Shown here one piece after another: positions 54,641 through 64,000 of a stretch of DNA of 64,000 bases. The notes below the pieces were generated by a model. It worked only from the letters and a program-made list of their open reading frames with translations, ran no database searches and was not told the DNA's origin. Source of the DNA: Blattamonas nauphoetae (lineage: Eukaryota; Preaxostyla; Oxymonadida). Location: the NCBI GenBank assembly GCA_033064195.1, contig JARBJD010000322.1, forward strand, positions 1 through 64,000, written 5' to 3'. Both the position numbers and the translations under genes were made by a program. Numbering within the stretch: position 1 is the first letter of the stretch; every line of letters starts with the position of its first letter.

Positions 54641-56880
54641 GTGACAATTCCAACAATAAAACAGAGTGATAAATTTCCAGGAAGGACGAAGTACTGATTG
54701 GGATGAGAGTGGGATTGGCTCACTGAAGGGTTGCATAGACGAACGGGCACGCCATTTCTGCGAACTCATCCAAAGTGTTGGGAGTGACGTTTTCTGGCCA
54801 ACTTTGACTGGAACAGCCAAGTGTGCATCTCCAATTACGTTGTGGGGAGGAAGACTGATGAATCCCTTGACAGTAGTCAGGTCTTCGTCAGACAACATCA
54901 GAAGTGTTGGATACCATTCAGCATCGGCGACAGCATCGTCCTCGGAGAATGTTGGGCGGAATGGAGTCAGGAGTCCACACCAACAATGACAGACGAGGAG
55001 ATGTGTGGATGGATGACGAATTGGGGACAGGAAGGAAGAGAGGACGAGAGAGCCAGCACGAGCGTGTCATTGTCAGAGAGAGAGAAAAACGTGACGAACA
55101 ACAGAAATGAGACATTGTGACACAAAAGCTGGCATATGCAATGATTGTGATGAGGGAGTTCGAATCGCTGAATTCGATGATGTGGCGAGGATGATTGGGA
55201 CGAGACGACTGGGAGCTCCTGAACCATGTGAAAAAGACGACACGACAACAGCAGTTTGGGAGAGAGAGACGAATGATTGGCGGTTGCTGGAGAATGGAGA
55301 CAGAGAAGTGAGTGGATCTGAAGACAGAAATGTCAACCAAAGCTCTCCCCTTGAACAGTCCACTGCCATGAAGATCCCAGCATCACAAGTGAAGACTGAC
55401 GAGGTGTGGGAATGCGACGGGAGAGTCGTTGTCTCGAGTTGAACGAGACTCGATCCATTGTCTTTGATTTGAGTTCCCCCTGTCCCGACGAGTCACCACT
55501 GTCTGTGTTAGAGGGAATCGTCATGTTTAACACGAAGAGAGTCAGTGCATCACTCCCCCACTCCATCACACAGAACAGCTTATCGATGTAAACAAAACAA
55601 GCCAAAAGTTGTTCGCTCGGGATCTGTTGGAGCTGAGCAGAAAGAAGCAGTTGGGTTGGCTTCAACAGATTGACAAGAAAGAGGGAGTGTAGAGAATGAA
55701 GAACCAGAATGGGAAAAGCTAACAGGGATTTCGAGTAAGGTTGGGACAATGGAAGAACAATCGCATTCTCCTTGGTTGCTTTGAAGAGAGTGTGAGGATT
55801 GTCTTTTGCTGTAAACTGAGCAAACGACGAAGGAACAGTCATGTTCAGAAGAGAGATTTGGTAGGACGTAACCTGGATTCTTGTGAGTGATGCATCTTGG
55901 AGATGGAAATGGAGAGAATGTGGGTGATCTTCGGAAAGCTTGAACGCTGCGAATGGGATGACAAAAAGTGACTGTAGCGTGCTTGAGTGAGAGAGGAGGA
56001 TGGTTGAAGGGCTGCTTGGTGTCTGAGAAACAACGACGGAGCCTTGTTGACCAGTCGTCGAAGGAAGTACTGTGACGGATGCATTTTCGAGTGAGAAGTT
56101 GAGATTTTGTGACAGCAAGGAATCAATCGAAACTTCAGTGAGAGGGTGACTGAGTATGGCGTGATCGAAAATGGGAATGTGGGAAGAGTGTCGTGACGGA
56201 AGCAGAATTGAATCCGAACGACACGATTGGTTGTGCCGTCCCGATCAGCAGAGACGACGTGTCAACATCGACAAGAACAGAAATTGGAGGAGAGGAGAGG
56301 GGATGTTCAAATGGATCGGTAGTCGATGACAATTCTGGGAAGATGATGGCTGCTATTTCTGTTTGGCTGAAGAGGAGGATGAGGTTGTGTGGTTGATTCT
56401 GCTGAAGGAAGAGCACGTCCATCACATCAAGTTCTTTCTTTCTCGTCCCATCTGTCATGTCAAATGTGGTCATCAACTCAGTCGTGGCAGGAAGCGGTGA
56501 GACTGAGACTGGTCCTGGGGCATCTGTGCTTCCTTCCCAGTCGACGATGAGAGAGACAACACTGGCCAACCTTGACTGCTCTGAAAGAGGAGTGCCACAT
56601 GCGAGAGATGCTGAGTTCCTGACAACGTGGACGGAGGAGGAGATGACCAGCTCCAAAAATACGCCGCACACTGATGAGAGAATGAGATCGGTGTGAGGAT
56701 AAGGGTTGTGAAGCAGGAGAGAGAAATCTGGAGTTGTTCTGATAAAGAAGACCACATGATTGTTTCCATCAAAGAGTCTCACGTACTCACTGTGAATGGA
56801 GTTGGCGAAAAAGACAGTATCATCCAAGTACCGTGAGACAACACGACAGAAAGATCGTCAGACTGGTGTGGGCTACAGAA
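54640..56880 (-). pseudogene. Gene X, long minus-strand gene of unknown function, frame broken
   Basis: Reading down from 56827, DDTVFFANSIHSEYVRLFDG continues to SFGFNSASVTTLF. The phase then changes near 56125-56140 and continues LLSQNLNFSLENASVTVLPS to about 55340. A 51-bp GT-AG intron (about 55263-55313) may link this to ANHSSLSPKLLSCRLF. A further change of phase near 54970 leads to LLMLSDEDLTTVKGFISLP and DEFAEMACPFV. No ATG opens the first frame and at least two phase changes lack splice sites, so decay is likely. The composition (hydrophobic strands, Ser/Thr-rich, no early cysteine) suggests an extracellular or lumenal protein. The tails in units 1 and 3 end in a membrane helix. No family is recognised. 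Confidence 0.55.
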
Positions 56881-57972
56881 GAACTAAAACGAAAAATACT
56901 ATTCAAAACACCTTTTGGATATGATTGTTTGGAGGGAAACTATTGAATCACTGAATCAATGAATTCCAGTCACAGATGACGATTCACACTCAATTTATGA
57001 GAGTATGAAGCATATTCCATGTTCCACAAGAAATAGCAGAGGAAATTCCGTTCCCGTCAAGAAATAATCTACATTGAGGATCTCAAAGTGATGGCGACAT
57101 CACATCAAGGCCAAGATTCAGTGAAAACATTTGCGAGGGCCTAATCGACCATCATTCTGAAAGTGTCGGGTTTTCATGAAACAGATTGAATCAAACAATC
57201 AAAAAGTTTCTGGGTTCTGACTGGAATGAATGATGAAGTGAATACAGGGTGTCCCATTAATCTTGGAAAATTGAATTCTTGGAATCAACTGCATGTTTCA
57301 ACGTTCTTCATTTTTCTCACATAATCCTCTGAGCAACTGTCACTGTGAAAATGAACATGAAGAGAATTGGTTCAATGTGAAGTGAGAACAGAGCAATCCA
57401 TAAACAGGAAATTTTCCCCAACAATCATTATGAATGATACGGGCAGCTTTGTTAAACCACAAAACTTTTGGACAGTGAGAAGCAAGATACTGAAGATTTA
57501 TGGCATGTAGAGCGTTTGGCAAATGGCGAGCTGGTCCACAAGAGCGAACAGGAAACCGTCCATATCATGAAAAGTGGAGACAAACAACAACGTCAAGGCT
57601 GTCCAATGAAGAGAAAACAGTCTGAATGAATGCATTTTTGAAATTAAAAGGAAGATGACGATACCTGTCAATTCTGGAAGTCACGTCCAAAACGAAGGCG
57701 TGAGAGATCCAAAAATCGACGTCATCTCACGTTTAAGTTGATGTCAAGTGAACAGTTCGCGATCTGAAAGATGAGATCTTGTTGTGGCTGAATATATTGC
57801 TGTCAATGCAGGGCTTGGAGACAGGGCTTTCCATCTCCAAAGCAAGTTCGCGACTTGTATTCAGATTTATCATTTTTTTCTCTTGATATAATTCGAATAA
57901 TGATCCTTCATCCAGCGTTTGTCTTCCTTTCATCTTGATGGGGAGATCGGGGATTGATCATGTTCCATAATT
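56881..57972. other. Unresolved stretch with mariner-like terminal motif
   Basis: TACAGGGTGTCCCATTAATC at about 57243-57262 resembles the outer end of Tc1/mariner-like elements; no inverted partner was seen. On the minus strand, between about 57340 and 57720, coding-like pieces occur (WISHAFVLDVTSRID, WTALTLLFVSTFHDMDGFLF, and HCPKVLWFNKAARIIHND) with possible GT-AG junctions, but they do not join into a recognisable protein. CAGGGCTTGG near 57815 could be a left end of the hAT element downstream. Confidence 0.35.
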
Positions 57973-57978
57973 TTGTTG

Positions 57979-60366
57979 ATGAATCTCATCTCACCAAATT
58001 CACGTTCTTCATCCTCATCACTCAGAGAATCCAGTCAGTTGAGGATAATCAAGGAGTTCGAACGTAACCATCCGACCGATAAAGGCCTCTTTAAGTTGGA
58101 CAATGGGATGGGCATTTTATGCACTAGGTGTTCTGTCTTCTACAAAAACAAACATCAATCCTGTAAGCCTTTTATATCGACTCCTTCCACAACCATCAGG
58201 TTATCGAACTTAGTGAACCATACTCATTCTAACCTTCACATGAATGCAGAATCTCATGACAGTATTGGTGAAAGACAAATTAATGTTCCATTCTCTCTCC
58301 CTCAAATCTCCAATACTCTCATTGTCAATTTGTTTCGATCTGTGCACTATATAGCAAAGCATAATCTCCCAATCAGACAGCATCGATCCCTTGTGGCAGA
58401 GTTCGATCGTACGGCCAATCTTCCTCCCTCATCGATCGGAACGTATCAATCAGAACGCTCCTTCCAAAATGGTTTGCACATTTTGAATGGATCGTTCGCG
58501 TTCCAACGCTCGTTTGTTTCAACTATGTGTCCATTTTATTCGGTAATCATCGATTCTTCTACAGATATCTCAGCGAACAATCATTTAATTCTTTTTCTGA
58601 AGTATTTTGATCGAAATGGACAAATAATTCATCAAGCTCTAGCACTTCCTCGGATCTCTACGTCATCTGGTGAACAGATCCTGAACGCTGTTCAATCGAC
58701 TCTGTTAAAATATGAGCTCCCACTTCAACTATGTATTTCAGTTTCTTCGGATGGTGACAGTTCGATGAGAGGAGAGAATGATGGTTTTTTGGGAAGATTT
58801 AGAGTTGCAGGTTTTCGAGGAATACACGTTCATTGCTTCGCGCACCGCATTCAAATCGTTTTGAACCGATGCCTTCAAAGGGAGGAATATGCAGAATTCA
58901 GAGCTGTCATCCAGATTCTGCAGGACTGTGCATCGTTTATCAAGCGAAGCCCCCATCGTCGAAGGCAACTTGTGGTGTTGCAGAGGCGCCTCAACGAAAG
59001 AAAGACCTCTCTCCCTCTCCTCCATCGCATCCGATGGGATTCAATTTACCGAACAGCAGATCACGCTCTAGCCTGCTTCCATTCCATTTCAACAATCCTT
59101 GCCACTTCAACTTTGAGAAAGAGAAAAGAGATTCGACTGAAACGTGAATGGACAATGCGTCTTCACGCATCACTTGTCCTCCTCAAAACAGTTCTCACTC
59201 CGTTTCATACACTCACGGAAACAGTTCAGCGCCGAAGCTTGTCTCTGTTTGATCTTCGAGATCACCTGAAATACACACTCACCCAACTGTCCGAACTAAA
59301 CAATCCTTCAACACTTCTCTCACTCGTCTCTCCAAAAACTCTGCGGACTGCTGGAGACAGACTTCTGACTAAGATGAATCTCGCATTGATGTTTATCTCT
59401 GATCTGGAGACCGAGTTCTTGGAGGAGATGGAGAAGGGAGAATGGAGTCATTTCACTACTCTCTTCTGTGTTAATCGAGAAGACACATCCGATGCAAGAG
59501 TTGCTTTCGCTTCCCTGTGTGAAATATATTCGATTCATTTCGATGAAACTTGTCCGACATCGATGGATACTGAATTCGATTCATTCCTGGATGAAATTGG
59601 AGTCGAGAACGATTCAGGGATGTCTTTGGGAGAGAGCCGTTGCTCCACGATCATCACACGCAACGACTCACTTCTTTATCCACGCCGAACCATTCTCAGT
59701 CAACTCTGCTTGCTCGTGTCTCCAACATCTGTCGAGGCTGAACGTGGCTTCAGTCGAACTAATAGGATCAAGACGTTCTTTCGATCATCTCTTTCCAGTT
59801 CGACACTCGAATCCCTCTTCCTTGTATCTATGAATGCCCCTGAACATCTTACCAACCACCACTACCAAAAACTGATTCATGAATTCCAGGCACTTCACCC
59901 ACAACCAAGGTATCGTCCAATCACGAAGGCATCCAATCGTCATTCAATTGACAATCCAATCGAGAAGCAGAAACGAAACATGGATCTCGAAAACAGCGGA
60001 AGTGAGAAAATGATGCGAGTGAGTGAAGATTCGGGAGACGAGAATGAGAGATTGATGGATGTCATGGATGAGATGGATACTTGGGAGACTGAAACTGAAG
60101 CACGTCTTGCCTGTTCGTCGATCTCGATTGCATCATACAACTCTCTTCCTCCTCCCCCATGTCTCTCCTTCTCAGTATCCAATCCGTCATTTCGATCACT
60201 TCCACCATTTGTGAATCACCATGAGGAACTATCCAGAAAGAGATTTGATCCGGTCCACGTACACTTCTCCAGACGATGGGAACGTAAAGAGCCATCATCC
60301 GAACCGTTCTCTCTCTCATCACAGATTGCTCGAGCATTCGGAGAGAATGCGATGGATGGAGAATGA
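57979..60366 (+). CDS. hAT-superfamily transposase, apparently intact
   Basis: Uninterrupted 795-residue frame. The N-terminus has a BED/TTF-like zinc-binding pattern (GILCTRCSVFY, then LVNHTHSNLH). VIIDSSTDISANNHLILFL carries the first catalytic aspartate, and VSSDGDSSMRGENDG and VHCFAHRIQIVLNRC the second region with the CxxH pair of hAT enzymes. The hAT C-terminal dimerisation domain follows (SPTSVEAERGFSRTNRIKTF, with the catalytic glutamate). It resembles the ZNF862/KIAA1586-like hAT branch. The enzyme cuts and pastes its element, giving 8-bp target duplications. Both element ends remain unplaced. It is a possible source of activity for elements such as the one at 41745-42645, though their ends have not been matched. 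Confidence 0.9.
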   Translation: MNLISPNSRSSSSSLRESSQLRIIKEFERNHPTDKGLFKLDNGMGILCTRCSVFYKNKHQSCKPFISTPSTTIRLSNLVNHTHSNLHMNAESHDSIGERQINVPFSLPQISNTLIVNLFRSVHYIAKHNLPIRQHRSLVAEFDRTANLPPSSIGTYQSERSFQNGLHILNGSFAFQRSFVSTMCPFYSVIIDSSTDISANNHLILFLKYFDRNGQIIHQALALPRISTSSGEQILNAVQSTLLKYELPLQLCISVSSDGDSSMRGENDGFLGRFRVAGFRGIHVHCFAHRIQIVLNRCLQREEYAEFRAVIQILQDCASFIKRSPHRRRQLVVLQRRLNERKTSLPLLHRIRWDSIYRTADHALACFHSISTILATSTLRKRKEIRLKREWTMRLHASLVLLKTVLTPFHTLTETVQRRSLSLFDLRDHLKYTLTQLSELNNPSTLLSLVSPKTLRTAGDRLLTKMNLALMFISDLETEFLEEMEKGEWSHFTTLFCVNREDTSDARVAFASLCEIYSIHFDETCPTSMDTEFDSFLDEIGVENDSGMSLGESRCSTIITRNDSLLYPRRTILSQLCLLVSPTSVEAERGFSRTNRIKTFFRSSLSSSTLESLFLVSMNAPEHLTNHHYQKLIHEFQALHPQPRYRPITKASNRHSIDNPIEKQKRNMDLENSGSEKMMRVSEDSGDENERLMDVMDEMDTWETETEARLACSSISIASYNSLPPPPCLSFSVSNPSFRSLPPFVNHHEELSRKRFDPVHVHFSRRWERKEPSSEPFSLSSQIARAFGENAMDGE

Positions 60367-60510
60367 ATCGGAACACAACGCAGAGATATTTCGGGAACAG
60401 ACAAAACGAGATGATGACAGGTGGGAGATAGCATCCCAGAGAGAGCCGATTTGGACTAGAATAAGAGAGACAATAATGAGGAGAACAAACACAAACCACT
60501 CTCCCACTCG

Positions 60511-61040
60511 CCCTCAACAAGAACAACAAGCTCAACACACTCCCCAACTCGCCCTCAACAACAAGAACAACAAGCTCAACAAACTCCCCAACTCGCCCTC
60601 AACAACAAGAACAACAAGCTCAACAAACTCCCCAACTCGCCCTCAACAACAAGAACAACAAGCTCAACACACTTCCCAACTCGCCCTCAACAACAAGAAC
60701 AACAAGCTCAACAAACTCCCCAACTCGCCCTCAACAACAAGAACAACAAGCTCAACACACTCCCCAACTCGCCCTCAACAACAAGAACAACAAGCTCAAC
60801 ACACTCCCCAACTCGCCCTCAACAACAAGAACAACAAGCTCGCCCTCAACAACAAGAACAACAAGCTCAACAAACTCCCCAACTCGCCCTCAACAACAAG
60901 AACAACAAGCTCAACAAACTCCCCAACTCGCCCTCAACAATAAGAACAACAAGCTCAACACACTCCCCAACTCGCCCTCAACAACAAGAACAACAAGCTC
61001 AACAAACTCCCCAACTCGCCCTCAACAATAAGAACAACAA
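60511..61040. repeat. 44-bp minisatellite, about 12 units
   Basis: Unit CTCAACAACAAGAACAACAA followed by GCTCAACAAACTCCCCAACT and CGCC, repeated head to tail with small variants (AACACACT for AACAAACT, AACAATAAG for AACAACAAG). One shortened unit lies near 60835-60860. Because 44 is not a multiple of three, a frame through it cycles through three translations; the plus-strand open frame ending at 60943 is a by-product. It begins 145 bp after the hAT transposase stop. Confidence 0.93.
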
Positions 61041-61248
61041 GAAGACAAAACTTCCCTCCCCCTCGCAATGAGGAAAAACGAACACGCTTACCTTCCCCTT
61101 GCCATGATAAAATCATCTGCACAAGCTTCCCATATATTTTCATTCCATATCTCACAGAGTTGTGTCAGTGCGACTGTTCCAATTGCATGTGTCACAACAC
61201 TGGGTTGTAAAATCCTTCGAATAAGATCACTTTCGTGGAGAGATATTC

Positions 61249-62790
61249 TCAACAAATACAGAACAGGTTTGTGCTCATGAAGAGAGTAAATGTAGAAACA
61301 TCGTGTTCGATCGATTCAGTCTTCGAAACGACGAAGAGTGAAGCTCCAAGAACAGTTGTTGGGGTGGTTGGATCCTGTGCAGACTGTAAAAATGACATTG
61401 AACATGATTTAAGTGACAATTTGGGAGCTGACACGGAGAACACTGGTGTCTGATGAGTTGTAGTGAGAGCTCCAATAATAATGTTCACACTCAGAATGAT
61501 CGTGAAGAGGCAGTTGTGCGTTTCGTGTGATTTGTCTCCAATACTCGTGTTAAGACCATCGAGTGAAGCACATGGATACTCCGAGAAGCTACAAACCGAT
61601 ATATCATTCGAATCCTTCGAGATGAACACTTCTTCCCCAAATATCGAGTCAAAGTCAAGAGATGACGAAATCACTGATTCTGACAAAGAGGGGTGTGATA
61701 TGAAGATCAGATTGGCTGTCGCTTTCGGAGACGAGCAGGATGTGAACGTTTCGCATGAGTGGGTGAATGTGATCGTGCTTCCTTCGATGAGAGACACATC
61801 AAGAACTCCAGATCGTGCAGAAACTGATGAGTGGCAGGAGACGAAGGATGTGTCGGAGAGAGTCACAGATTGGATGGGTTGGATGGTGGAGGAAAGAACT
61901 GACGGAGATGTGGATGAGGTGAATGATGTATTGGAGCAAGATGTGAAAGTGAGGTTAAGAGTCGATTCTTGTTTCGAAGGAAAGTGATGAGACGACGAGT
62001 TGCCCTGTCTGTCGTCCAATCGAGAGTGTGATTGAGTGAAGAGCGATCGGTTCGTCCCTCTTCGTCTCGTCTTGAAGGTTGATCTACTTTGAGAGAGCTG
62101 TCGCAACCAACAAAGTCCAGAAGACGTTGAGATTGAGTGAACAATCCTGCCCAATGTGAAGGAGTCACGACTGTACCAAGAGAGGATGACGTCACATGAA
62201 CACATCGCGCTTTCCCAGCAATTATCTGGGTGATGTCTTCGAAGTTCACAGAAACGAACGAGGTTGGCTGTTCGGTTGTGATGGCGAGCAGGGCGTGACC
62301 AGACACAGAAAAGGAATTGAATGACACGAGAGGCACTCCGAATATTGCGTGTTCAATCGAAGTATCTGTTGTGTAGAAATGGCAGTTCTGAATGGTGACG
62401 TGGTTCGTGGATTTGATGAGAGGATGACGAGACGATTCGGAGTCCGAGCAGATCAGACAAACACCATCCAGCTTCAGCGAATCCACATCGTCCTTCAGAT
62501 CAAACATCCCACACTTTGTGAATGGTAGGATGTCCTGGTTCGTCACAGATATCAGTGACTTGTTTTCGATCGTGAAGTCAAAAGATCCTTCCACAGGATC
62601 TTTGTCCACCTCCAACAGCGATCGCAACACTTTCGCCGTCTTCGCATTCGTGGATGTTGTGCCAGACACTGTGATGTCCACACAAATCGGATCTTCTGCG
62701 AATCTGTCTTCAACTTCTTGATGTTTCCTTTCTTCTTCATCCAACCCGATCTGTTCTTCCTCATCTGCCTTTTCACGTTCAATCTGTTCC
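61249..62790 (-). pseudogene. Surface-protein-like gene fragment, frame broken
   Basis: Two overlapping minus-strand frames carry one continuous-looking protein. The first part, from about 62710, has DPICVDITVSGTTSTNAKTA, SLKLDGVCLICSDSE, VTIQNCHFYTTDTSIEHAIF and FTQSQRLLDFVGCDSS. The second, to 61249, has TLNLTFTSCSNTSFTSST, SVTLSDTSFVSCHSSVSA and CSFSEYPCASLDGLNTS. The repeated beta-strand pattern (xIxNCxF, FTSCxS, LSDTSFVSC) is that of right-handed beta-helix or polymorphic outer-membrane-like repeats, common in large protist surface families. The phase changes between about 61990 and 62030. Neither end is complete, so it is a decayed fragment or contains a base error. Confidence 0.55.
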
Positions 62791-63369
62791 CGATGATGTT
62801 TAAAGAATCAGACTTCCAGAGTCTGCGGTTAACGGGAAAGAGAACGAGATGTCTGTCAGAGAGAGACTACTGGATGAAATTCAATCAAGTCAAGCGGCAG
62901 CTCCATCATCCTCATTCTAACCATCCGCTGTCTGCGTGACAGAGTGGACAGTTGATGAGGACAAAGTCATGGGAAACATCGTCGAGACCGAAAATGATTC
63001 TTCCGAAGTTAGAGCTCCGCCCACCAACGCTGTCGAAATGAGTCGGGCTGGGGTAGAGTGGTAGGCAGAGGCCAATGAGGAACATCTCAACCGATCAGAG
63101 CTTCAATTTGTTAGAGAGGACATAGAGAAGAACACGGCGCCGCTTCATGATAGTATTTCTCCGGAAATCATGCTATTCCGATGTGCAGGCAACAAACGAG
63201 CAATTGCGGACTTGAACTTCCGGATCGAGTTGATCTCGATCTGTTGGCTTCGAGCAGCTGCGCAGTGAATTGACATTGTGAGAGGCAGGCTTATGTCCAT
63301 CGCTCCGGCTTTTTGGTTTTTTAGGTAGAATGGGAATTTCTGAGATTTGCGACAATCCCTAACTGCGGT
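62791..63369. other. Stretch without a supported gene
   Basis: No convincing frame on either strand. Short minus-strand runs such as IRKFKSAIARLLPAHRNS near 63180-63230 read like coding sequence but are not flanked by more. Confidence 0.4.
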
Positions 63370-64000
63370 GCTTTCTTGTAATTCGCCGGAGTGGAACTGA
63401 GCTTGCCAGGAAGCGAGCGACAGCGTCAAAGTAGCCATCGTTGAGAGAAAGCGTGTGAAGGTAATCTGAGTGTATGTACATGGACGGCGACATGGAATGG
63501 TGGAAATCACAATTGTTTAAAGAGGGCTGGATGGGCGAGACGGGCGGGTTGAAGTGGACGAGGATGGGCGAGTGACAGACGGCGAGGGTGACGCCACAGC
63601 ATCAATCGAAACGAGCGGGTGCAGTCTCAGCCGAGGGAGGATCTTCGCGTATGGCGTGTGGGTGTACTCCAAATCGGAGAGTGTCGAGAGCGTTGGATGT
63701 GATCCTGATGACAGAATCTCGTTCAGCTCATTCAGTCGGACTGAGGGCGCCTGGTCACGGGACAGGTTCGGTTGATGTTTCGGCATTTTCTGACACATCT
63801 GCTCTGATAGGAATTCTGGAGCAGCTAAGTAGTTCGTAGAGAGTACAGAACGTGGAGAGGGGGAGCGGCGATCGGTGGAGGTTGGAGACTGATGGGAGGT
63901 AGTGTAGTGACTCGCGTGAGATCCTGGAGGGTTGGTTGCGAAGACGACGATGCTGGGACAGGAGCAAGACGTGGGGTATTTGTAGCGGGTGCAATGATGA
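63370..64000 (-). pseudogene. Decayed minus-strand coding remnants, unknown
   Basis: Coding-like pieces in different phases on the minus strand. They run from a Pro/Ser-rich part at the window edge (APATNTPRLAPVPASSSSQP), through YLAAPEFLSEQMCQKMPKHQ and VRLNELNEILSSGSHP to a Ser/Pro tail ending at 63517. YIHSDYLHTLSLNDGYFDAV then lies near 63410-63470. The breaks have no evident splice sites. The gene continues beyond the window edge; no family is recognised. Confidence 0.35.

Noticed and set aside
60221-60943. 240-codon Asn/Gln/Thr-rich plus-strand frame
   Set aside because: It overlaps the hAT transposase end and then runs through the 44-bp minisatellite in cycling phases.
60511-61040. 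CRISPR array
   Set aside because: Units are contiguous tandem repeats with no unique spacers, in a eukaryotic context.

Overview
The window is nuclear DNA of a unicellular eukaryote. The genes have short spliceosomal introns (about 29 to 119 bp where reading frames and protein similarity fix them). TAA, TAG and TGA all act as stops, and spacing is tight, often 100-300 bp. The host genes are broadly eukaryotic: MAK11/PAK1IP1, adenylate kinase, SCAI, PDK1, RPB5, an FG nucleoporin and a WW-MyTH4-RhoGAP protein. Together with a bacterial-type GH73 glucosaminidase and large lineage-specific gene families, this fits a gut-dwelling or anaerobic protist such as an oxymonad (Preaxostyla, Blattamonas-like). 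That assignment is an inference from gene style, not proven.

Layout. 1-830 is a CCTCC-rich minisatellite running off the window edge. 1905-3751 holds two related TIR elements of 860 and 862 bp, each with its own 4-bp target duplication. 3905-16710 is a plus-strand host block: MAK11, two near-identical copies of a small unknown gene, adenylate kinase, a giant SCAI, a secreted GH73 enzyme and an RS-rich protein. 16939-21464 is a DIRS-type tyrosine-recombinase retroelement with inverted ends and an internal complementary region, followed by a tRNA-like Pol III unit. 21877-38544 is a second host block: PDK1, a DsbA/FrnE-like protein, two coiled-coil proteins, RPB5 on the minus strand in six exons, an FG nucleoporin sharing a 146-bp divergent promoter with RPB5, and the RhoGAP gene.

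38404-56880 is the most striking part. Four tandem units each carry one copy of a roughly 945-residue unknown protein, and duplicated relics of the neighbours on both sides lie between them: the last codons of the RhoGAP gene, and the tail of a minus-strand membrane-protein gene. The four copies are patchworks. Different blocks are shared by different pairs of copies, as expected of gene conversion, and copies 2 and 3 even share the same one-base deletion. Only copy 4 is open from end to end. A 901-bp hAT-type non-autonomous element with an 8-bp target duplication sits in unit 1.

57979-60366 encodes an apparently intact hAT transposase. 60511-61040 is a 44-bp minisatellite. The rest, 61.2-64 kb, holds decayed minus-strand genes, including a repeat-rich surface-protein-like gene with a frame break.
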